DNA of 64,000 nt from Dimorphilus gyrociliatus. Taxonomy: Eukaryota; Annelida; Polychaeta; Dinophilidae. The notes beneath the pieces are model-generated. The model saw only the letters and a program-made list of their open reading frames with translations, searched no databases and was not told the DNA's origin. Positions 54,201-64,000 of the stretch are shown here, in pieces. The stretch lies in contig CAJFCJ010000002.1 of the NCBI GenBank assembly GCA_904063045.1, positions 1,758,422-1,822,421 on the forward strand, read 5' to 3'. Each line of letters starts with the position of its first letter. Position 1 is the stretch's first letter. The position numbers and the translations under genes were made by a program.

Positions 54201-54322
54201 TTTACAAGAACCTATACAGTGCAATGATTCAAACTCCTGGAGCTTTGGAAAGAACAAATTGGTGGAGAGAATTTTCCAATAAACCAAACGTAGGAAGTTT
54301 GAGACCGGTTTCTAAACTCTGA
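51254..54322 (+). CDS. ACOX3: Peroxisomal acyl-CoA oxidase 3
   Basis: FAD flavoenzyme that performs the first step of peroxisomal beta-oxidation of branched or long acyl-CoAs. Exon 1 (51254-51406) encodes [19 protein letters not shown]. Two homologous exons follow (51768-52001 and 52037-52267), each starting with a WNALENDP motif; one or the other would give a standard oxidase. Then [18 protein letters not shown], the [14 protein letters not shown] substrate/FAD region, [57 protein letters not shown] region (catalytic Glu in YEGDN) and a C-terminal domain with [12 protein letters not shown]. The end is VSKL-stop at 54322, a PTS1 peroxisomal signal. Blocks match ACOX3 better than ACOX1. Confidence 0.95.
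51768..52001 (+). other. ACOX3 alternative exon A
   Basis: 234 bases, 78 codons, phase 0 at both ends. Begins [15 protein letters not shown] and contains VKRLFEYDF. Acceptor TTTATAG, donor GTACGT. Homologous to exon B and to the same segment of animal ACOX3. Confidence 0.8.
52037..52267 (+). other. ACOX3 alternative exon B
   Basis: 231 bases, 77 codons, phase 0 at both ends. Begins [15 protein letters not shown] and contains VKRYFEYDF. It follows exon A after only 35 bases (donor GTACGT to acceptor AAAACAG). Donor is GTTTCC, a weak site. Confidence 0.8.
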
Positions 54323-54904
54323 TTCTTTTTTTGTTGATCATCTATTAAATAATCAAATTTAATTAGGTCATAAACACCTGTTGAATTCAATAAAACTAAA
54401 GCGATTTTAATCGTTATTTTATATTGTATGTATGCACTATAAACTTTGAAGAACATCCATATTGGCTATATTTTACTTTATCAGAAGATAATAAAACTAC
54501 CATTTTTCATTATTCATTATTAACGGCAAACGTAAACTTTACAGAATGGAATTTTATACCAAATTCAAGATATTTAAATGACAAACTCCAATTGATCTAT
54601 ATTATCCACTGCATTCGTTAGTGACAATCCATCAAACTTCAATTTAAGTGCGAAATTTCTTTATAGCACAAGCTTTAAGGCACATTACAGCTTCATTTCT
54701 TTTAATATTCTGAGTACTAAAATTCAACAATTTCGTAAAGCATCAAACGAACAGTTAAAGTTACATTATATGAATAACTTGGATTTCTATGGAAAAGCGC
54801 CATCTTTCTTCTCTTTTCATCTGCTAGATGTCGTTGCGAAACGAAACCGAAACTAAAAATTTTCTCAATTACTCCTACAGCAATGACTGTTGCCATTTCT
54901 AACG
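54323..54904. other. ACOX3-ZNFX1 spacer
   Basis: ACOX3 3' UTR and ZNFX1 promoter. The ISRE-like site lies near its 3' end. Confidence 0.5.
54838..54854 (+). promoter_or_regulatory. ISRE-like site before ZNFX1
   Basis: Reads GAAACGAAACCGAAACT. The reverse complement contains AGTTTCGGTTTC, an exact match to the ISRE consensus AGTTTCNNTTTC bound by IRF proteins. It is about 50 bases upstream of the ZNFX1 ATG. Confidence 0.55.
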
Positions 54905-57900
54905 ATGAGCGAGCTGTTGAACGAGTTAAAGAACGCACAGACAAGGAGAGGAGGTAAAGGAGAAGCTGGAAGAGGAAGTAGAATAGGAGGTCAAAGAGGA
55001 GGTCAAAGAGGAGGTCAAAGAGGAGGTGGAAAGGAAGGGGGAGAAGAAGGTGGAAATGAGTCTCACAGAGCAAACAGAAGAGAGGCTGTAAGTCCAAATG
55101 ACAGGGAGGGAGGATATCGAAAAGAGAATGGTGGTCCTAGATGGGGGCGCAAGGATTTTGAAACCTTCAAGGAGAGTAATGACGCCGATATGGTAGCAAT
55201 GACTATAAATGGAAAGCAAAGCATCCTCCACGAACTGTTCGAGAGAGAAACTGTACTAGTAGTAAAATTGACAGTGTTAATAGCCGAAAAGTGCGCCTTT
55301 CCGGGAGTCAAGAAATCTATACTTAAACGTTTTACAGAATGTTCAAAGTCCAAGGTATGATGCAGTTCTCTTTACAAAGAAAACTTTCCAATAATAATCC
55401 ATAATGCTTTTTCTTATTACAGAAATATCTTATAAATAAAATTCGTAATATGAGTACAATTACGAATGAAAGAGATGTTTGTGAATTTCTACTAAACATA
55501 TGCAGTATATTTAAAACATGCTGCAAACTGTTTTCAGACTGCTGGGAAGATCTGGAAGATTTATGGGAATGTGTTATGAGCACTTGTTTATTTCTAAAAA
55601 TGAAATTTCGATGGCAAGATGAGAATGAATTACTGGTTACTGTAGAGAATATTAACGAGGTGAATATATTTCATCTTCTTGAGATTATTACAAAATACTT
55701 TCAATATTTTAAATAATAATTGTGTTTCATAGATGAAAAATTTATTTCGAGCTGGAGCTGAAGTTGTTTCAAATGAAGCTCCTAAATCTCGCTTTAAATC
55801 AACAATAAACTATGATAAAGAACCTGAAGATGATATTTCTAATTATTCCGAATATCCTGCGGCAAAGGAATTACAACGAGACTTTACTCCATTCATTAGA
55901 CCGATTAAAAAGCACGGCGCTTATTTAAACGAGAAACAATACTTGGACATTTATTATAGACTGATGAGAGAGGATTTAATAAGACCTCTTCGAGAAGGAA
56001 TTAAAAAGCTTATCGAAGAAGATTCAAGTCTCGGAGTTTATAAAAATGTTAAAGTAAACGAAATTTTTGTTGATAAACGTGGCATCTCAAGGTTAGCAAA
56101 ATTTGACAAACTAAAAAGAATTAACTGGGAAACTTCGAAACGTCTACTTCCGGGATCATTGATATGTTTATCATCCGATAATTTCAATAGTCTGCATTTT
56201 GCAACAGTTGGAAGTCGGGATAAAAGTATTATTTCCAGTGGTTACGTAACAATAAAATTTGAGAAGAGTGAAGAGCTTGATTTGCAAAAAACCTTTGTCA
56301 TGGTTGAAAGTGAAGGATATTTTGAATCATATAGATATATTTTAAAAGGTTTACAGGAAATGCAAACAGAAGACATACCGTTCAAAGAAGAGATTATTTA
56401 TTGCAGAAAAGACCATAGACTTCCTAACTATATTAAAAATTCTCCTTATTGGGATCTTACCTGCTTGATTCCAAACGATTCTTCTACTTCAAAGGAATTG
56501 AAATCAACTTTGACTAATTTTAATGTTCTTGGTACACAAAGCTGGCCGAATAATGAACAATTAAACTTGGACACTTCTCAATTCGAAGCAATTCGATCTG
56601 TATTCAGAAATAGAATAACCTTAATCCAAGGTCCACCTGGAGCAGGTAAAACTTACGTTGGGCTGAAATTGGCAAATATTCTATTGAAAAACAAACAAAA
56701 ATGGAAAGCTGAGAATAATAGTCCTATTTTAGTTGTTGCTTATACTAATCATGCTTTGGATCAATTTTTGGAAGGAGTATCTTCATTTGAGGAAAGTATC
56801 GTTAGGTTTGGTTCAAGATGTAATTCTGAATCGCTGAAGAAGTTTAGTTTACAAGAAAAAAGAAGGGAAACACTATCAAATTCATCTTCATGGGCAAAAA
56901 AAATAAAACACCGAAGATATGAAGCGTTCCGGGATAGAGAAGAGGCTAAATGTCAATTAGAGATCTTGAAAAACATGAAAAAAAAATTTACTAATGGCTT
57001 TGCAAATATAGAAGATTTTGATGTTGAAGAAAGTTGGTTATTACACGAAATAGAAACTTCATATAGTAATTATCAGGTTAATCCCTTTGTGCAGTGGCTA
57101 GTTTTAGAACCAGAATCTATGATGGAAACCATGCAACAAAATGCAGAAAGTGGCCTTTCGTCAAAACCAGATAACAAAGAACAGAATCTGTCAGCCGAAG
57201 AGCAGAAATTTCAAAACGAAGAAGACGTTGACATCTCTTTGCAAGAAATAGAAATGGAACATCGAGACATAGAAGCAGATGTTAAACAAATAGAAGAAGT
57301 TCGTAAAACAATTGAAGATAAAGAGAATATCAACATAAACATAGACTTAGAAAACGATGAAGGATGGACAATGAAAATTGATATGAAAAAACTCAGAAAC
57401 AGAGTACAAAAAGAGTTTACTTCAACTGATATCATGGACAAAACGACAGTCGACAATATTTACAGCATTCAAAAACTGTCGGGAAAGGAACGATGGCAAC
57501 TTTATAGATACTGGGTACAACAGCAAATCAGAAGACTAGATAAGAAGATAAATGCATATGGAAATAAATATCAAATTTTATTCGACGAACTATGTGACTA
57601 CTCTGATCAAATTGATATGGAAACAGCTAAGAATTCATCTGTAATTGCTATGACAACAACATGCGCTTCTAGGCTTCGACATTTGATTAAACAGATAAAG
57701 CCTACAATTGTACTTTTTGAGGAAGCTGCAGAAGTTTTCGAATCACATGTTCTCACTTCATTATCTAAAGATACTCAGCATTTAATTCTCATTGGCGATC
57801 ATCTTCAATTGAAACCTAAACCAATTGTTTATGATCTCGCTATCAACTATAATCTAGAGATTTCTTTGTTTGAGAGACTTGTTGAAAATGATTTGCCCCA

Positions 57901-60349
57901 CGTTACACTCGGCGTTCAAAGACGAATGAGACCAGAAGTCTCTTATCTCATTCAAGATATATATCCAGATCTACAGGATCATTTTAGTACAAAGAATAGG
58001 GATGGGATCAAAGGAGTGGATAAAAGCGTTCTTTTCTTTAATCATAAAGAGAACGAAGATATATTATTGGATGATGGACATAGTAAGCGCAACACATTCG
58101 AGGCGCAAATGATAACCGGTCTCGTTAAGTATCTACGTCAACAGAATTACGATGGAGAAAGGATTACGATCATTACTCCCTACATGGGACAAGTAGTACT
58201 TATAAAGAAATGCATGAAGGCGCCCAATGATAAAGTGAAACAAATATTCAACGGTGTTCGAGTGGTAGCCATAGACAATTATCAAGGAGAAGAAAATGAT
58301 ATTATCATCTTATCCCTTGTCCGATGTAATACCCGAGGAATTACGGGATTTGTGACTATACAGAATCGAATTTGCGTAATGTTGTCAAGGGCAAAATATG
58401 GAATGTTTATCTTTGGTAATCTTGATATGTTCGCCTCTAAATCTGATTTATGGAAAAAAATCAAACAAAGATTAGAAGAAAAAGATCAAATTGTCAACTC
58501 ATTAAAACTGGCATGTCAAAATCACAATATTGGCACGGAGGTCAAAAAACCATCAGACTTTTTAAAAGTCCCAGAAGGTGGATGTTCTAAAAAATGTGGA
58601 CAGAGATTACCATGTGGACATATTTGTCTATTGTCATGTCATGCCTTTGACCCCGAACATAAAAAGTATCCCTGTCAACAACCATGCAGCAAAATTCTTT
58701 GCGATCTTGATCACAAATGTCCAAAACTATGTTTCCAATCCTGTCCACCTTGTATGAAAAAAGTGAAGAAATATATTGCTGATTGTGGACATACAGACGA
58801 AGTTCCTTGCTCAGTACCAGAATCAAACTGGAACTGTCGTAGTAAGTGTACAAAAAGTCTGAATTGTGGTCATAAATGCGAAAGAAAATGCTATGAAAAA
58901 TGTGTCTGCTTTGTTCCTTGCAAAAAAAGTCTATTAGGATGCGATCATGTATGTCAGGGCAACTGTTCTACATGCTTTAATGGTAAAATGCACGTTCCTT
59001 GTAATAAACCATGCAAAAGAATTCTTGTATGTGGACATGAATGTGAAGATAGGTGCACTAAGGAGTGCCCACCATGCACACGAGATTGTGACATGAAATG
59101 CATCCACTCGGAATGCAGTCTGAAATGTGGAGACCCATGCTATATTTGTAAAATGGAATGTCCTTTAAAGTGCGAACACCAGATTTGCGAAAAAAAATGT
59201 GGTGAAGCATGCAGTATTAAACCCTGCACAAGACGTTGCAAGAAGACTCTTTCTTGTAAACACCGTTGCATAGGTTTATGTGGTGATGAATGTCCGCCAA
59301 TTTGTGGACAATGCAATCCTTCCGTCTATGAAATATTCTTTGGAGTGGAGGATGAAAATTCTACATTTGTCTTTTTGCCCGATTGTCAACATTGTATTGA
59401 ATCCGAATCAATGGATGAATGGATGATGAGAGAAAGTAACAAAGTAGGCCTAAAGTCTTGTCCCAAGTGCAGCACAATTGTTAGAAAATGTACAAGATAT
59501 AATAATATAATTAATCGACAATTAAAGAATGTCGAAGAAGCCAAGAAAAAAATGATTAAGCCTATTAGTGAAGAAGATGTAAAGAAAAACAAAGTGCTGA
59601 ATGATTATCTTCAACTCCACTCGAAAAAAAACAGCTTTTTCCCTATAAGTTTACTTCGTCTTCAAACCTATATAACTTCAAGTATTGAACAGATGAAGGA
59701 ACATGGAACAAATGAAAGGGATCTGGCTAAAATCGAAACTTTAATATCGATCAGCAAAAAGCTTATTGAATTCGCAAATAATCGATATATCAGTTCCGAT
59801 AGTAAAATGGAATTGGACAATATTTGTAAATGGTTGATGAATATTGAAACTAGCTTTAGTGATCAACAAGAAAGTGACTTGAACAATGCTTTAGACAGAA
59901 TGAAGATTTTCCTGATAATTGACTGTTTTAATCGCCAAACAACACAACTAGAGTCAATTTTGAACCAATGTCTGGACTATCAGGCTTTGTCCGTATATAA
60001 TAAAATGCTATTGGGAGCCTATGTGAAGTCTAGTGATTTAGATTATCTATTTAAAGCACTAAAAGTTGTGGGAGATAAGGAGGGCATGGACCTGAATGAA
60101 GAATTAACAATGAAAAAGAAAATGGCTATAATAAGAGCTATGGACATACCTAGAGGACATTGGTTTAAATGTCCTAAAGGTCATATATATGCAATTGGCG
60201 AGTGCGGTGGAGCAGTAGAAGAGTCTAGATGCCCTGATTGTAAATCAATAATCGGAGGAACAGGTCATAGATTAGCGGAAGGTAATGCACATATTGGAAG
60301 TTTTGATGGATCAGCTATGTCCTCATATGATACAGCAGTAGCAGGTTAG
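54905..60349 (+). CDS. ZNFX1: ZNFX1, NFX1-type zinc-finger SF1 helicase
   Basis: Large superfamily 1 helicase; ZNFX1 acts in antiviral RNA sensing in vertebrates and in small-RNA inheritance in nematodes. Three exons join in frame: 54905-55354, 55423-55659 and a 4.6-kb exon 55733-60349, giving 1,767 residues. Exon 1 encodes a Gly/Arg/Gln/Glu-rich low-complexity start with GGQR repeats, then an ARM-like ILHELFERE segment. The helicase core has GPPGAGKTY (Walker A), LFEEAAEVFES (motif II), GDHLQLKPKP (III), VQRRMRPEVS (IV), NYQGEENDIIILSLVR (V) and VMLSRAK (VI), with a coiled insertion between I and II. NFX1-type fingers follow (repeated CGH-x-C-x3-C patterns), and the end has an RZ-type finger (GHWFKCPKGHIYAIGECGGA). 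Length is close to the vertebrate protein. Confidence 0.95.
54986..55027 (+). repeat. 12-base coding tandem repeat (GGAGGTCAAAGA)n
   Basis: Three near-perfect copies of a 12-base unit in ZNFX1 exon 1 encode Gly-Gly-Gln-Arg repeats. Confidence 0.85.
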
Positions 60350-60864
60350 CCTAAAATTGTTTAATAAATAATTTTTCAATGCTAATGATATGTTCTGTTT
60401 TTAAAAGCTCAAGACGAACGTCCTCTGATCGACTTTGATTAGACGCTGACAAATCTATGAAACGAAAAAGAAAAATTAGTGATTTTTAAGAATGTTAGAC
60501 TTTAATTACCACAAATACCATATGTATTTTGTAGATTTTACAGTTATCTTCAATCAAAATTATTGTTAATGCATTCTTTACGTTTTAAAAGATAGTATTT
60601 GTACTGTTTCGTCCGTTCTCTCTTTTTTTTCTATATGTTTTCTTGGAAAAATTTGTTGCTAAGCTTTAAAGAACTTTTTTTTTTCTGGATAATCATAATA
60701 AAATAGAATATCTTTTCATTGATTAGAATTAGGTCTGTTTATTGTGTCAAAAGAATTGAATTATATACAGTATATTTACAACAAAAGAAAAGTTATATTA
60801 TTATCATCAATGTAAGCATCGCAAAGAAACTAGAACTGGAAAAACCATGACTCATTAGGTTTCA

Positions 60865-60882
60865 GTTTCGATTTCGGTTTCT
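60865..60882 (+). promoter_or_regulatory. Second ISRE-like site
   Basis: The plus strand reads AGTTTCGATTTCGGTTTC; its first 12 bases match AGTTTCNNTTTC exactly. It lies about 780 bases upstream of the Ly6-like start and 515 bases downstream of the ZNFX1 stop. Confidence 0.4.
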
Positions 60883-60962
60883 TGGTGTTTATACCATATG
60901 TATTTTGGAGGCTTTAAAGTTTCGAAAACAGATTAAACGAGGTAATCAATTAAATTTAACTT

Positions 60963-61054
60963 GTTGATTGCTATCGCCCCACCAGACTTTGTCCTGAATT
61001 CACAATTGACTCTTCCAAGTAAGTTAATTTTTTAATTAGTACAAACTTTTAATT
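60963..61054 (+). pseudogene. Decayed ACOX3 fragment
   Basis: Matches the end of an ACOX3 exon and the start of its intron (54085-54170): the GATGCTATCGCTCCACCAGA stretch recurs with one inserted T and a few changes, and the GTAAGTTAA donor and following intron AT string recur. The insertion breaks the frame. Confidence 0.75.
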
Positions 61055-61112
61055 TGTATGAACAAGTCTAACTTCTTGTAAGTAACGCCTTTCTTTTGTT
61101 CTAATTCATAGT

Positions 61113-61182
61113 ATATGGACATCTATTAAAGATTGGTGAGAGAAGATTTATTAAGATCTCTTAGAGACAGTGTTAAGAACTA
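61113..61182 (+). pseudogene. Decayed ZNFX1 fragment
   Basis: Resembles ZNFX1 at about 55938-56007 (the region encoding LDIYYRLMREDLIRPLR). Several substitutions and an in-frame stop (TAA/TAG) show it is not coding. It follows the ACOX3 fragment in the same order and orientation as the parent genes. Confidence 0.65.
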
Positions 61183-61647
61183 AGCATAAGGGTGAATATA
61201 ATAGTACCATTTATTGAAAAGTGGGCATCCCTTTAAAGGAAATTGTTCAATGTGCTACAATTGACAAATTCGTCCTGAGATGTATTCTTTCATGCCAAAA
61301 GACAGTGTTATGTTTTTATAAACTAATTGAAACAGAGTAGTTAATTGATGACATCTCTCAACATGAAATAATCGCCTTTCACAATAAGATGTTTGGCCGT
61401 TTTGAAAACAAGATTTGTTTATCAAAATAGTAGATGTTGCTTTTGTAATCTTCTTCGTTCGCTATCGTTCCTACCTATCTTTTAAAAAAACTTAAAGAGC
61501 CTTTATTCTTTGAAATTCTATATTATACTCTTTAAAGTACTGTTAAAACAACTGTTCAAAGATCAAGCTGTATCCAATAGCTGTCGTACTATATCGTACA
61601 AAGTTTGGCCGTAATACCGATGGTCATAACTCTCCTTTATTGCAAAA

Positions 61648-62139
61648 ATGAAGTGGAAAACATATGTTGCTTACCTTTGTTTATCCTTAGTAAAATTCTC
61701 GTATTCATTGCAGTGCTTTTCTTGTAGAGAATGCGATATTGAAAGCCCTGGAAAAGTTACACCGTGTCCAACGGCTTGTTATTATGGAATTATAGGTTGG
61801 CTACAAATGCGTAATATTTTTACATAAGATAACTCATTTGAACGTACAGGACCTTTCATCAAACGTGGATGTTTGTCACGTAGCACACCAATTGATTATT
61901 CTACCTATAATTTTGACTTAGGATTAGCAAGATGTTATCATTCAGATACATCGAGTGGTGTGTTTTATGATAAGTATTGCGTTTGCACTTTTAATTCTTG
62001 TAATGAAAAACTATGTATGCAATCGAGCGTTGAAATTCTCTCTTATTGTATTTCTTGGTTTTACTTATCAATAGTTATAGTTCTCTTTGTAGTGTTAATG
62101 GTAGTTATATGTGGTATAATTAAATTACATATAGGATGA
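61648..62139 (+). CDS. Ly6/uPAR-like three-finger membrane protein
   Basis: Small Cys-rich surface protein. Two exons: 61648 to about 61795 (signal peptide MKWKTYVAYLCLSLVKFSYS, then LQCFSCRECDIES and TPCPTACYYG) and about 61851-62139 (KRGCLS, ARCYHSD, YCVCTFNSCNEKLC). The C-terminal CNEKLC resembles the closing CN of Ly6 domains. A final hydrophobic stretch (FYLSIVIVLFVVLMVVICGII) is a membrane segment or GPI signal. About 145 residues. Function is unknown; relatives include quiver/sleepless and CD59-like proteins. Confidence 0.75.
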
Positions 62140-62240
62140 GAGAGGGTGAATAAGGAGGGTTATATTAAGGTAATATTTGTATTATCATTAACTAAATTCT
62201 TGAACACAAAATAAACAACAATTATACTTGAAAAACTCTA

Positions 62241-64000
<1,760 letters not shown>

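Larger units (their letters stand above)
60350..61647. other. ZNFX1 to Ly6-like spacer with relics
   Basis: A 1.3-kb spacer. It contains the ZNFX1 3' UTR, a second ISRE-like site (60865-60882), a 17-18 base duplicated string (ACCATATGTATTTTGTAG near 60511 and ACCATATGTATTTTGGAG near 60893) and decayed fragments of ACOX3 and ZNFX1. Confidence 0.5.

Noticed and set aside
54717..55353. Several minus-strand frames opposite ZNFX1 exon 1
   Set aside because: They are shadows of the GGQR/Glu-rich coding repeat; Ser/Thr/Leu-rich reading is a complement artefact.
61648..62139. Three-finger protein as a toxin
   Set aside because: It has a C-terminal membrane segment and a Ly6-type layout, so a cell-surface Ly6 protein is more likely.

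Overview
This is nuclear DNA from an animal with a compact, AT-rich genome. The evidence is dense genes on both strands, introns mostly of 50-70 bases with GT...AG ends, and clear animal genes: a nicotinic receptor subunit, a peptide GPCR, the piRNA methyltransferase HENMT1, a ubiquitin-S27a fusion and a peroxisomal acyl-CoA oxidase. Gene style and content fit a small-genome lophotrochozoan (for example a miniature annelid), but the species is inferred, not shown. All multi-exon models were joined by eye from splice signals, reading-frame continuity and family homology; internal exon edges are approximate unless stated.

Layout. 0.3-0.6 kb: a PLAC8-family gene (+). 0.9-3.7 kb: DDX43-type KH/DEAD-box helicase (-). 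4.2-9.15 kb: ER chaperone HYOU1/GRP170 (-), divergent from the scavenger decapping enzyme DCPS (+, 9.8-11.0 kb). 11.3-12.5 kb: LZTFL1 (-). 12.8-13.9 kb: intronless HIBCH (+). 14.25-15.47 kb: an unrecognised type II membrane protein (+). 15.6-17.3 kb: intronless 14-finger C2H2 protein (-). 17.6-19.1 kb HENMT1 (-), divergent from NIFK (+, 19.4-20.65 kb). 21.0-23.5 kb: class V aminotransferase-fold protein (+). 23.9-24.4 kb INIP/SOSS-C (-), divergent from GAK/auxilin kinase (+, 24.8-29.7 kb). 30.4-33.1 kb: nicotinic receptor alpha-type subunit (-). 34.0-38.0 kb: leishmanolysin-like protease (+), with a calumenin/reticulocalbin-like gene nested antisense in one intron (35.0-36.0 kb). 38.9-39.8 kb: METTL27-like methyltransferase (+). 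40.65-45.9 kb: short CCDC88/Girdin-like protein (-). 46.2-46.9 kb RPS27A (-), divergent from RUVBL2 (+, 47.2-49.2 kb). 49.45-50.5 kb: rhodopsin-type GPCR (-). 51.25-54.3 kb: ACOX3 (+). 54.9-60.35 kb: ZNFX1 (+). 60.96-61.2 kb: decayed fragments of both ACOX3 and ZNFX1. 61.65-62.1 kb: Ly6-like membrane protein (+). 62.2 kb to the end: ILF2 (-), cut by the window edge.

The neighbourhood is mostly unrelated housekeeping genes packed head-to-head or tail-to-tail. The best observations are regulatory or structural: a pair of homologous exons in ACOX3 separated by only 35 bases (likely mutually exclusive splicing); exact interferon-stimulated-response-like motifs on both sides of the antiviral helicase ZNFX1; an ER-stress element and a two-codon uORF at HYOU1; a nested gene that fills its host intron; and an orphan membrane protein whose four exons join in frame.
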